DNA from: Sanderia malayensis
Taxonomy: Eukaryota > Cnidaria > Scyphozoa > Semaeostomeae > Pelagiidae
Direction of reading: 5' to 3'
DNA: 64,000 bases
Assembly: GCA_013076295.1 (NCBI GenBank)
Contig: RQOL01000531.1
Coordinates: 4,216,001-4,280,000, forward strand
The notes below the pieces were generated by a model that was not told the origin of the DNA, ran no database searches, and saw nothing but the letters and a program-made list of their open reading frames with translations. Numbering within the stretch: position 1 is the first letter of the stretch; each line of letters opens with the position of its first letter. The translations under genes were made by a program, and so were the position numbers. Below are positions 22,401-34,295 of the stretch, one piece after another.

Positions 22401-25400
22401 TTTCTCGTTTTCTTTGATTCCAATATGAGGTATCTGGTATGTGAGGTTTGTCATATTTCGAACACTTACATATCTTGTGATTTTCATAAATCTGACTATT
22501 GTGCCACAGAGAACTTTTACCAAGTTAGACCAGTAGCGTGACGGAGCAGTGTGGGGTCCTTGACCGAAGTAGTGGTTTGGGGGCCCCTATTTTTTGCAAA
22601 TCAAGCTTACAGGCCGAGATTGCCCTTACCCGCATACATTTTTACAGCGTTATACAATTTTTAAACAACAATTTTTAAGATATAAAGTCAAGCTAAATAG
22701 AAGATTTCTAGGAAGTTTTTAAGTAGCTAACGGGATTATTATAGAGTATATCCCAAAAAATTTTCACAAAATTTTGCGGGGGCTCCCCTTGGGGCCCAAT
22801 TGTTTGGGGCCCTTAGTTTTGTGCTTAAAGGTGCACACCGTGCGTTACGCCACTGAGTTAGACTGATTTTCGATTCCAAGTGGATTTAAAATCCTTACCA
22901 GGAGACTCGCTTAAGTCTGACCAATTTCTTATACCCATTGAAAGCTTCACTTCATATAGATTCAATTGTATGTATATACACATATGTTGTGTTATGTGTT
23001 GATAGGGATACGATGAGAAATCGGAGAGAACTGAATTTGGATTCGCAAGATGATCATTCATCGTCGATATTCCCATTGTCAACTGCTGCAAGGAAATTGT
23101 TGAAAGAATTTGGTCTGCGATACGGCGTTTGCAGTCTGTTCCGACAAATAGCAACTCTGGTTTGCATTGCTGAGTATGTTGCTTCGTCCTCCTACTCTTG
23201 TTTTTGTTTGGCTTGTTTTTGTTTGGTTCTAAACGCCCATGCGACCAGATCCTCTATATGGCGAACCAAACACCTTGCGCCTTCAACTGCTTCATACTAT
23301 ACCGTATTTTCTCTAATTAGCGCCCACCCTCTTTTAACCGCCTTCCTCCAATAAGCGCCCACCCTAAAATAAAAAAGTGTGAACTAATTCTTAAATTTTC
23401 ACTGTTTGGTTCAAATAATTTTGCCAAATATTTTTCTAATTTTGGAAAATATTTAATAAGCGCCCGGGCGCTTATTGGAGGAAATACGGTAATTCATCTT
23501 CATTTTCAGGAACATTTAATGTAGCAAAGTTGTTGAATTGTTATTTTGGTCTTGGCTTCTAAGAAAGCTCATCACATTGAGATTTAATTTGTAGTTAGGC
23601 TGGGTATAATGCTAGGTATAATGCCAAGTATAATGTTAGGATTATGTGCAATAGGATGAACTCCCTTATAAGCGGTTGTTTGTGACTTCTTGTTTTCATT
23701 TTTAGGAAATTCGAAAATACAAGTTGGTTTATAAAGATTGCAACTCGAGCTGTTTTTCACGTTGATAAAATCTTGCAAAATGGTGACATAATGGTGGAGG
23801 ATGAGGTGAGCAAATGTTTCAACTTCGATTTGCATTTTCAGCTGTTGAAATTGGCAGTCAACACCCTTGAAATGCAATGCAGATATTGCAATGGAGTTTC
23901 TCACTAACCCTAGTCCTAACCCTAACCTTATAAGCCGCTGTGAGTATACTACGTCATGGATTCTCCTTGGCATTGGCCATATCTGATACTGCGCATGCAT
24001 GCCCACGTAAACCGAGCCCAAGAGACGATTTTACGTGGTTATTCTGAGAGATACCCATCCCGACTTCATGTGACGTAACTTTCTCTTTGCCTTGCAGCGT
24101 AAGATGCTTGAACACGCCTTGGACCTTCTACACCGCAATATTGAATACACGTTCAAGAAGATCAGAAAGCTGTGCCCTTCGAAAATTCAATTTGATACGA
24201 TATCGTGGATTCTTGAGATGCTCAATGCAGTCATTCAACTCAAGGAGGATCTGGGCGTCCTGGATGAAAATGCCACGCCAATAAACTCACTTGTTCGTGG
24301 CTACTTCGAGGTATCGCCCTTTTGTAATACAATTACCCTTAGAAATACCCTTTTTGCAACAAGTACCCCAGTTCAACGAACTCCTTGTATGATTTGTGTT
24401 GCATTCAGTACATACGATGTATCACTGTATCTACCATCAACATGGTGAGTTTCTTTGACTTTGTTAATGGTAGATACTTAAGAACAGCTCCGAGCAATGC
24501 ACATGTATTTCTGTTCTGAAATTTTCCGAAAATGGTCATCCTTTTTCTAAACACATCGCCTCTCTCCAACGGCAAAAACGTTGGCCCCAAAGGTGTTGTG
24601 TTTGAGCACAGGAATATCACTGCAAGTTATATGAAAGTTTGTAACTTGCAATGATATTGTAAAAGCAACCATGAACTTTGAGGATAATGAACATAACATA
24701 ATATTTTAAATATTAGAATGTTTCTTTGAGACTTTTAATTGAAATTACCAACACAGAAAAGAAAATTGACTTCAAAATGCCAAGTTCTAGCTGTGGAGTA
24801 TTGTGCCCCTTTTTGTTGGAGGGTGGCTGGCTAGAAATTTTTGCTTCACCCGCTATACAGAGGGAGTATCGGCCGTTAGCACTCTAGATTATCTTATATC
24901 CTATCTCTATAGTCATGCGAAGTCTTGTCATGCTGGCTGTATTGTATTAAGGCCTGTAATGTTGGCGTTTTAGGTTGCTGTGCATGAAGACTACGACAAA
25001 TGCAAAGACGTAGCAATGATTGACAACATTAATCCATATACAAACGGACCAACCGCAAAGTCGCTGATTACGATTCTGCACGATATGAAACGAGAGTTGA
25101 AGTTCTATGAGGAAGTTGGCAGAAAATGCATCGATCTCAACAAGTGAGTTATGTTTATACCCACATACACGCACACGCACACGCAAAAATACATGCATAC
25201 AGCACAGTGCTCGATGTAAAAATTGCAGGGTGTTAATAGTAGAAGTAGAGAAAAGCAAAGGCAGTTCTCTTGCACGAAACTCCGAGTTACCAAGAATCAG
25301 TCTTTTCTTTTCTGTGTTTCTACTATATGCATATCATATATATATACAGTAGGCTTGTAATTCAAATTTGTGTACCATGAGCATGTTCATGATCCCCAGG

Positions 25401-28400
25401 GTTTGATTTATGCATTTGAAGTGAGACTTTATGTTAATTTTAATAGCATCCTACGATTGCACACAACACCCTACAATGGCACACAGCGCCTTACAGTGGC
25501 ACACAGCACCCTAAAATTGCACGCAATGCCTTGCAGTTGCACACAACGCACGAACAGGAACCTTACAAGACAACACAGAAAACTCACCACATAACAGAAG
25601 TAATATAGATGGGTGACATAAGCGCGCGAAGCGACAAGGCGCCACAGAAAAGGCCAACGCAAACGTAAATTAACCACCTTCTACGTCAAGTAATACAACA
25701 CAAGTAATACTATTTTCCAGGTATTTCAACGTCACTTTTGTTGCGGCAAACAAGCTGTATGAACTATACATGAAGGATATCAAAGAGCTGATAGTCTACC
25801 GATCGCAATCCATTGTCACATCAGAAATTGACGTGGAAGTATTGAGACTTGTTTATCGATTGGCCAAGCTCGATGCAGACTGGGCGAATTACATTCATCC
25901 AAGGTATTTCAGAGCTCTCGACATGTTGAACATCTTGCCTTGATTATGACTTGCGATGTATAATACGCCTTATATTCGAGCCTCGCTGGCTAGAACTCTC
26001 GCTAACTCAAACAAATCTTTTATTCTGCAATAAATATAATTTTTAGGTAATTTAGTATGTGCAAAAGAAGTAATTAAATAATTAAGTGCAATAAATAATT
26101 AGTATTTGTCTACTTAATTATTTCTTTTGCACATATTAAGTTACCTAAAAATTATATTTGTTGCTATATATTTTCATTTGATGTGCTGAACGCAAACAAT
26201 TTGAAATCTTTTACTTGCCTGGGTATTTGATTTATCCCTGGATTGCCACGATGAGGACAAATTCAAACATAGCTGACTCATCTTTAACTCTGTTTTCTAT
26301 TTCGTCTTGTTTTGACTCATCTTTAACTCTGTTTTCTATTTCGTCTTGTTTTTCAGCACACAGAAATGGCGCACTTACTTCATGCTAGAGATGCACGTGA
26401 TCATGACGATAACAAGTGAGTTTTCCTTGCGACAAGTTCGCTCGTTCGTCGTCAAGGACAACTGGGCAACGATGTCGTTTAAAGAGGACAAACACGACGA
26501 CGTGAGAATGGGACATGACGCAACGCAGCATGCTGGTGCAAGCAATCACTTTAGCAGGCCAGTTAACTCCAGCCCCATTGTTCCGTCAGCGAGATCGGCG
26601 TTTACGTCTAGGCCTGTCTCGAAATCCAGTGCTGCGGGAAGCCTTGCTGTCGATTGCGGTGATCAAAGCACGGATGGACGCACAGGGTGCTCAAACGAAC
26701 CTGTTAGCCGTGAGGCGTCGCCAAAGCAAAAAATAAAACGAGTAGTTGAAAGAAATCTGGGAGCTGCTCGCGACTGCTCCAGTGTTGCAATGGGGTATAA
26801 GGAGAGTGACTGTGTCCCAGACACCACTCGTTCCAGTGTTGCAGTGGGGTGCGAGGAGAGTGACCGTGTCCCAGACACCACTCGCTCCAGTATTGCAGTG
26901 GAGTGCGAGGAGAGTGACCGTGTCACAGACACCACTCACTCCAGTATTGCAGTGGAGTGCGAGGAGAGTGACCATGTCACAGACACCACTGGCTCCAGTA
27001 TTGCAGTGGAGTGCGAGGAGAGTGACCGTGTCACAGACACCACTGGCTCCAGTGTTGCAGTGGAGTGCGAGGAGAGTGACCGTGTCACAGACACCACTGG
27101 CTCCAGTATTGCAGTGGAGTGCGAGGAGAGTGACCGTGTCACAGACACCACTGGCTCCAGTGTTGCAGTGGGGTATGAGGAGAGTGACCGTGTCACAGAC
27201 AACACTGGCTCCAGTGTTGCAGTGGGGTATGAGGAGAGTGACTGTGTCACAGACACCACTCGCTCCAGTTTTGCAGTGGGGTGCGAGGAGAGTGCCTGTG
27301 TCACAGGCACCACTCGTAATGCGAATCAACGTGCATCAAAGGCAAGTGGCAAAATTGATGAAAGTTGCTGTGACCCTCAAATTGACAGGGGAGAAAGGAA
27401 TGGACCTTGTAGGCTGGTCATTGACAAGAAAACAGACGTATTTATGAGAGGAATATTAGATGATTTACTACTGCAAGTCGGGCGAATAGAGGATGCGAAT
27501 GCTGAATTGTCGGAATTCCTTCTAATTAAAGGCAAAAAGAGAACTTTGAGACGAAGCAAAAACAAAACAGTCAACGAAGACGAAAACAGTCTTCATGAAA
27601 ATCAGATGTTTTTTGGAAAGGTGGGAGATTGCGAGCAATATGATTCAAAAGCTAGTGTGCTCCAAAATGGAAGACAATTTTTTACCAACAGAAGAGCTGT
27701 ATTTTATTGTAATAGCACAAGCAGTGAAGATTCGACTATTTGTCCGTCTACTTTAAGCGATGTGAATCGTCATATTGAAGAGATTGAATCTGACGCTGAC
27801 GTCCATTCGCTGATGAGGAAGTCTCGAAGCGCTAGCTTTCCCAATATCACCAGCTCGGTGAGGATGTGCAAAGGCAATGCCATCAACTCAATGCCGGTGC
27901 CAAATGGTAGTCATAGACTGAAGAGTGGTACATTATCTACAAAATCATTCAGTGCACCCGCGTGTGGTTTTGTGTCGTTGCGACAAAAGGCCTCGAGAGA
28001 GGATTTGTCAAGGTTGAAGTCGCGTTCAGATGACGGCGGGTTGGATGGATTCATGTCTGTTGAAGATCTAGACGATGTGTTTTTAGAGGACGACGGTGTC
28101 ACTGAACACAGGCAGCCGGCTGCATCATCGACGAAGCATTCAACAGGGGATGGACAATTCTCGACCATTGCAGATGGGAATGGAAGGGAAGATGTGGATT
28201 TTATACCAGTCGGGGGATTTTTGGAGAATGAGGCGACTACGCCAGAAAGAGTCAGGAAAAGTGGATCGTCAACAGAGAACACCGCAGAGGACCAAACAAA
28301 GAAGGTAATTTACGCTTCTTCGTTGTCAAGTGATCTGGAGTCTGCCAAATTGCAAACGAACGCCAGTAGTAGCAACGAGAGCATAAAAGAACAGCAGCCC

Positions 28401-31400
28401 GAGTTGTTTGAGCTGCCAAAAGAAGGGCGAATAGTTGTTTCGAGCTCTCTTGTCGATGTCCTGACCATCATTCAGAGGATTGGTGGATTTTACAGAGAGC
28501 TGTGCAACACATTGGCTCCAGTCATGGCTTGCACCTCGAATGCTAAGCTAGGAGAACCGAAATCGCAGTCGGAGATGACAAGAGAGAATTTCGCACTTCG
28601 TTTTGTGATGGTAATTTGATTTTTACCTATCCATTATTCTTAATCATTCAAGATACAGTCTCCGCACACAGTAAAAACCCGCATATAAGAACCAATGGAT
28701 TAAGAACCTTCAGGGTAATTTTGCTGCTCAAAACAATAGACGAAACAATATCCTATTGTCTTGAAACAATAGCCTGGATGGAAATTTGCAGGTTCTTATA
28801 TGTGGGTTTTTACTGTACCTAATTTACAAGCATCTATATGGTTACTTTGCAAAGTTAAATCTCTTTGATGCGAGTTGGCGTATAGCTCGAATCTTGCAAG
28901 ATGCCATAATACACTTATTATTACTGTGCTCGTGTCCCAGGGAGAGTCTAATATCCGAAGGGGCTTGATTGCCCTCCGGATGGGAGTTTCGTTGTTACTG
29001 AAGCAATTGTTATGAAACAGAGGCTCGTTATGTCGAAATTTCATCATATTCCAATCGCTACGAGACTTTGAATAACTGATGGAAGGTGATCAGCCCTTGT
29101 TCCATTATAAACCAGTAGTTTGTAGTCTGCTATATTTCCACATTTGTTTTCAGAACATCAATGATATTCTTACGACCTACGGCGAAGCTTTGCTTTCTCT
29201 GGACCTTTGTGGACTGGACGATGAGACGATTGTCGATATCCTTGGCTCTGAGGTAACCAGAATTGCCATCTTTTTACCACATTAATAACTGGTATCACTA
29301 TACAGTCGCATAACTGAGGAAGCTAATCTGTATGCTCCGTAAGCAAGAGTGTTTTACAAAATTGCAAGCTCTTCTCTTTTAATAACAAGCTCTTTCCTTG
29401 CACCACCATGCCTCGGTCTTTTTGCTCGTTTAACGCATTGTACAGTAACCTACATGGCCTGCATGCTGGCATCTTTTATACGTGGACTGGAATTTCCTTT
29501 CAGCTCTATGACAAACTGAAGCATAAGCAAAATAATGGATTGATAAGTGGCTGTAGGCATGATCCACAACGCAGGTTGTCCCTGCAAGCGGCTGAACAAG
29601 GTAGAGGGTCTTTTGACACTAAGGACCTTTTTTAATCTAGTTTCCGTTCCTTATTCCGATTCACCTCTTATACCTTGGTATAACGAAGGTATATTTAAAA
29701 CCCTGATTTTTTATTTTTTCTATACATTCTTGCCAGGTAATTTTTCGGATTTCTGTCCAAAGCAATTTAAAATCATTAAATATTGTATCGGAGAATGGGA
29801 GAGATTGGATCCTGAGGTAAATATCAAAATTTGTGTCTCCCTTGTGTCTTCCTTGACTTTGATTCGCCATATAAATGTCTTGCATGTTCCACCCTGGATA
29901 ACTCGAACCAATTTCTCATTGTGGTTGACTTATTGAGGCTCGATTGTATTTGATTTGTTCTAACTTCCTAGATATGCACAAGAATTAACAATACAAGGTC
30001 ACTGATAGAGCTGATCTCTCTGATTGAAGACCATACCAAACTGGTGTGTTTTGGACCTGACAAAGAGAACCAACAATCTCGACTTGGAGGAAATGGTACG
30101 TCATGCAAACTGTTCACGCATGCACCCATCTCTCCTCCCTTTTTTAATCTCTGCATGCGGTTTTACATTACCTTGCTTTCAATGCGCTTTTCGCTTTGCA
30201 GAAACGCAAGGCCTTTGTCAAGCTTTGGTGACCTGCAGAAGGAATCTACGTTTGATATGGCTCTCCCAGGCAAGGATTTTGGCATACAGGGTATGATCTG
30301 TTCAAAATTCATGAATTATTCTTTCTTTGCATAAATCTTAAATCGATGCATAAATCTCTGTCGTGTCACGTGAAGCTTGATTTCATCAGGGCAGGATTGA
30401 ACCATTCATTATCGTTCTCATGAATTGGACGCGCTTTGCATAAGTTTGGTAGCCCTCAATAAGTCGAAATCTCGTTGACTCAGGCGAATTCATATTTTAG
30501 TTAAGACCGGTATCTCCATAGACATCTCCACATTTTACCACATCTCCACATCTTATTCTTCTCTCCTCGCAGCCTATAACCTAGCAAGCCTCAACTGCAT
30601 GCAATCAAACCTTCGTAGCCTGAACCCACACGATAACTCCAATACTTAATAATAACTTGAAGTTTCTGTTTACTCTCTTAGTAGCGTGAGATATCGAGAA
30701 TAAACTATATTTCTGACACTATCTTGATCGACACATCAATTAGATTCACTATATCTAATATCTCATATCTATTATGTAATGATGCTAATGAGAATATATA
30801 TCATTTTGTCCAACAGCTAGCGTATATGATGGACAGAATAGTCGGAATACTAATGTCTTTAAGTCTGAAATGGACGGTGAATGCTCCGTATAAAGTTCAA
30901 ATGCGACCGATTTCCGTATTTCTGGAACACCAAATGAGAATATTGCGTGAGAATCTTCGTCCTGTTTCGATTCAAGCAGTTGTCAAGGCCTTGTGGCAAC
31001 CAATTATACTGGTAAGACCGACCTACAGTTAACCTCGATCAATCGATAACCATTGATTCGAAATGTGACATCAATTTCTATTTGAATTTTTCTTGATTTT
31101 GAGTTTTTCAAAGCTTCGGGTGTGACCTTGAAAAGTTCAAAACTTCTTGAAATATATATCCCCATATACACCTTGGGGCCTATATTCCATCTCTTATATT
31201 CTTATATTAATGTCCCTGCTATTTTCTTTAGAAGTACATTGTGCCATGAACTGGTTCACAGAGCTAGATATTTTGTTAGGTAGAAGTATTTGTATCAAAG
31301 CTCTACTATTGTACTCTCTCTCCTTAACGTATCTTCCTTTTCTCTCAGATGTTCCATGACTATGCAAAAGAGCTGAGAGTGAACAGGGCCGACCCTGAAC

Positions 31401-34295
31401 ACCAGTCAGAAAGATTCATACAGCTAATGTCCGTGAGTGTTTTCTTGTCATTCACATTTCAAATTCCATTTAATGCATGTTCCGACTTTCTTATCTTCAT
31501 CATTTATTGCGTGTGTCTTTACAGGTGCTGCTAACACATCTAGTTGTTGATAAAGAAACCGGTGATGATCTTGCCAGTCGTTGTGTGAGTAAATTTCCAG
31601 ACATTTCTTTAATTTTTTATGAATCTCATGTTTTGCACTTTGAAAAACCCTCTTATCTCACCAGTCTCACCCAATAACTGTCTGTTTTTGTTTAAGGAAT
31701 TGTAAGGTTTACATAACCGCAATTTCTTCTAAAAATTCTATAATTTTAGGCTAACACGTAATCCTTCTGTCTCAAGTCGTCTTTAAGGTATACGAAGGAC
31801 CAGTGCTAAAAATCGAATGCAATTCAACTAAGTACACACACACATTAGATAATATACTTTCTGTGAACACATGGAGAATGTGTTTTTCTTACTCCAGAAA
31901 GTGCCCAGTTTGATCACATGCGCCATTTCCTGACCATCGTACAAACGCATTTGATGGGATAAGTTCAAGCATCTATTTATAGATTGTGCAAATACACCAT
32001 TTTATATCCTTCCTGTAACTTTAACCCCAGTCTTGTTTTAAAATTGTTCTTTCCAGCTTGTTTTATGAATTATTTCACCATGTGTATTTGTTTTTTTCAG
32101 CGCGCTGCTCTTATTCGTTTTCGGCTTCATTCCATGTCTTCGGAAAAATTGCAGTTGATATCAGAGATTGCAAGAGTTTTAGTAAGTGTCCTTTTCTAAA
32201 TGTTTTTAGTTATTTCCAGCCCTTTCCTTGCAATAGTTCACCTTTTATAACATGGGTACCGTGCTAGAATTGACTTTTGCTGCCATTTTACACTTTGAAA
32301 CATTTAATTTTTGGCGACACATGGCCATTTGTAGTCTGCGTGCAGACTCTACTGGTTGCTGCGAAGGAGGATTCCGACTCCGTCATAATCGACTCGACCC
32401 AGTCCCAGTCCTCAAAATATGCCAATAAGATGGCAAAAGTGGCGAGTTTTGAAGATGGCGAATCTGAGAACAACTTTCCAAGTTTTATTGAAATAAGAAA
32501 TAGGAAATAATCTTTTAGGGCACAACTTTTAGACATTATAGGATTCTCGGTCTTTGAAAGCTTGCTGCACAAACTCTGTTTATAAATGCAAATGTTGCAG
32601 AAAATGGAAGTCTTTTTCTTAAGTTGGCTTTTGACAACATCTGACATTTTGCTACATTCGAGTTATTGACTTGTTTTCTTTTCAATTCCTTATCAAAATC
32701 GTTTTTTCATTGTAGGAATCAGACCCTGTCAATTTGCATCGTAGTCTCACAACAAAGGAAGTTCTCCTCGACCTCAGAGCTTCTGGTTTGCTGCCCAAGA
32801 ATTTCTCTGGCCAACAATTTATTGACATACTCATGAACAACAGTGTCAGATTGAAAGAGCTCTGCAACAGTTTGGGACTGAAGAATCGTGGCGATGTTCG
32901 AGAACTGGCTATTTCTGTTGGTATGTGGTGTTGTGGTAGTAATGTTATACCCCAAACACTCCCGTTAGATCGAGAGTTTAAGCGCCCCCTCGAATAAGCG
33001 CCCAATCAATACACTATATTTTGAGATAAGCGCCTCACTCAATTTTTTAGTTAAAATGGCCTTCTTAAAAATCTTTGACTTTTTTGGTTAAAGATTATGA
33101 AAGCTTTAATACCAGAAATTTGTCCCTTCCCATTCTTTGAAGTTGAAGTAACAGCCCTCCCTCGAACAAACGTTTCCCCGAATAAGCGCCCCCTTCAATA
33201 AACGCGTCCCCAGAATGTACTGGAATTAATAAGCGCTCCGGGGCCCCTAGTCAAGGAAGTGCTGTATCCTCATACAGAAGTATCTTCTTTGTAGAGCAAT
33301 TTTAACGATTGCCTTATTTACCAGGGCTCCGCTTAGTTTTAACCATCTATAGATGAGATCACTTAGAAGGAGTTTACGTTCTTTAGGGAGTTTTCTACTT
33401 ATGGTAGTTGTTATATCAAGATTTCACTATTTTGGAGCGTTTTATTACACTTAGGCCAGCGGTTATTTGAAAGTCGATTGATCACATGCGTGGAAACTCC
33501 TACAGAGCGACAGGAGCCTGATGTGCGTTTAGCTGTGACTCCACCTTCACATGGACACCGGCCTATACGTATTGACGGGAGAATTTTCAATTTCCAAAAT
33601 TCACCAGGTAAACGTTTTGATTTGTTATTCTTTTAGCAGTTATTCCACTAGATTGCAGTTACAGTTAGTTTGACACAGGATGGACACCCGCATGACAGAA
33701 CTAGTAGACTAAGAACCTTTAAGCATGGTATTTCGGCTTGAGGCACAAGAAGAGACAATGGCCTCTTGTGTTTCAACAATAGACTGGATGTAAAATTATA
33801 GGTTCTAATACGCGCTTGTTTACTGTATACATCCCAAATTTCAGTCTTTCTGAACGTAGTTTTATGTAAGTGGAGGCTTAACTGTAGTAGGTAAAGGTAA
33901 CAGTGTAGTGAGTGCGAACGATAATAAGATGATTATCATTCTCATAATAGCATTATTTAAATGATTTTTATTGTGAACATGATCTTCGAATAGACGAAAA
34001 TCTGGAAAATATCAACGAGTTTGATGACCGCGAAAGTTTCCATGCAACTGAAGACTATATCTACACCGTGTGCAGACGATACTGCAAAGAGAGTGACTTA
34101 CTTGTCGAAGTATTGCATGTATTTCGGCAGGCCAGTGCTACTGGAACCGAATTTGCTCATGTCCTTTTGGCTGATGTTGTCAGCGTGCTGGAGTACAGAG
34201 CCTTTTGGAAACGCGACAAGAACTCCGAGAACATTTTAAAAATTGTGTCACCGAACAGCCGTCGCAGCAAGGCTTTGAGTTGCCTTTGTTTTTGA
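19446..34295 (+). CDS. Munc13/BAIAP3-like MUN-domain protein without visible C2 domains
   Basis: Exons by splice signal and phase: 19446-19810, 20027-20074, 20178-20260, ~20351-20368, 20548-20570, 20684-20808, 21177-21354, 22070-22311, 23006-23173, 23706-23805, 24098-24310, 24974-25143, 25721-25903, 26357-28610, 29154-29252, ~29504-29552, 29737-29816, 29972-30095, 30202-30290, 30817-31011, 31349-31432, 31525-31584, 32101-32181, one near 32346, 32716-32920, 33455-33607, 33994-34295; about 1,900 residues. MHD1 pieces are VVKDNWATMS, then SSSLVDVLTIIQRIGGFY and ICTRINNTRSLIELIS. MHD2 is VFLEHQMRILRENLRP...VVKALWQPII. Known relatives prime secretory vesicles through SNAREs; here that is inference. 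No C2 fold was recognised at either end. A ~600-residue low-complexity insertion splits MHD1. Exons 3-4, 16 and the one near 32346 are provisional (the last has an uncertain donor). Confidence 0.75.
21555..21890. mobile_element. MITE, TGTAAAAGTTCTATTAAGCC family, copy 2
   Basis: Starts AAAGCAAAAGTTCTATTAAG and ends TTGTAGAACTTTTACGGCAG, with CCTCCC/CCCCCTC-rich interior like copy 1. Lies in an intron of the Munc13-like gene. Confidence 0.55.
22531..22855. mobile_element. hAT-type MITE with 8-bp target duplication
   Basis: Ends CAGTAGCGTGACG and CGTTACGCCACTG are inverted repeats of the hAT CAGTGGCGTA type. The perfect 8-bp duplication AGTTAGAC flanks it (22523-22530, 22856-22863). 325 bp, G/C-rich GGGGCCC blocks inside, no coding capacity. 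Intronic in the Munc13-like gene. Confidence 0.9.
23300..23491. mobile_element. MITE with TACCGTATTT / GCGCCC termini
   Basis: Left TACCGTATTTTCTCTAATTA GCGCCC; right GGGCGCTTATTGGAGGAAAT ACGGTA. The long terminal inverted repeats make a hairpin-like 192-bp element, intronic. A decayed relative with AAGCGCCC blocks occupies about 32960-33245. Confidence 0.8.
23899..24085. repeat. Dispersed satellite/telomere-like segment inside an intron
   Basis: Begins ACTAACCCTAGTCCTAACCC and contains ATACTACGTCATGG, CATTGGCCATATCTG, TACTGCGCATGC and TGACGTAAC. These elements also occur in the 133-bp satellite, mostly in the same order, with an extra insertion. It ends just before the acceptor of the next exon (24096-24097). 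Confidence 0.55.
26027..26164. mobile_element. Palindromic AT-rich MITE
   Basis: Left arm ATATAATTTTTAGGTAA and TATGTGCAAAAGAA...AATTA are mirrored by TAATTATTTCTTTTGCACAT and TTACCTAAAAATTATAT on the right. About 138 bp, almost entirely one hairpin, intronic. Confidence 0.75.
26275..26352 (+). repeat. 39-bp perfect direct duplication at a splice acceptor
   Basis: Two identical 39-bp copies starting GACTCATCTTTAACTCTG run head to tail and end at the TCAG acceptor of the 2.25-kb exon, duplicating its polypyrimidine tract. Confidence 0.9.
26778..27317 (+). repeat. 54-bp coding minisatellite, 10 units
   Basis: Ten 18-codon units of consensus SSIAVECEESDRVTDTTG inside the large exon of the Munc13-like gene. 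The outer units (1, 2, 8-10) differ most (GYKESDCVPDTTR, GCEESACVTGTTR). Inner units are nearly identical, as expected from unequal exchange. The unit length is divisible by three and stop-free in several frames on both strands, giving spurious long overlapping frames. Confidence 0.95.
28668..28816. mobile_element. Short MITE, AAAACCCGCATGTAAGAACC family, copy 2
   Basis: ACAGTAAAAACCCGCATATA ... TATGTGGGTTTTTACTGT inverted termini, 149 bp, in the intron after the large exon; interior pairs like copy 1. Confidence 0.85.
33672..33827. mobile_element. Short MITE, AAAACCCGCATGTAAGAACC family, copy 3 (decayed)
   Basis: ACACCCGCATGACAGAAC ... GGTTCTAATACGCGCTTG with interior CAATAGACTGGATG; same order as copy 2, with many substitutions. 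Intron before the last exon. Confidence 0.65.

Noticed and set aside
25430..25560. Short CACACAGC/GCACACAAC-rich tandem stretch as a gene or regulatory array
   Set aside because: Imperfect ~20-bp simple repeat in an intron with no further signal.
26691..27447. Long minus- and plus-strand frames overlapping the minisatellite
   Set aside because: By-products of a stop-free 54-bp repeat; the frame that continues into MUN-domain sequence is the coding one.
30570..30648. Possible extra exon of the Munc13-like gene after CTCCTCGCAG (YNLASLNCM...)
   Set aside because: Ends at a stop without a donor; flanking exons 30202-30290 and 30817-31011 already join in phase.
32346..32508. Reading the exon near 32346 through to its TAA as the gene's end
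   Set aside because: Downstream exons 32716-34295 join in phase and end in a long coherent frame; an alternative short isoform remains possible.
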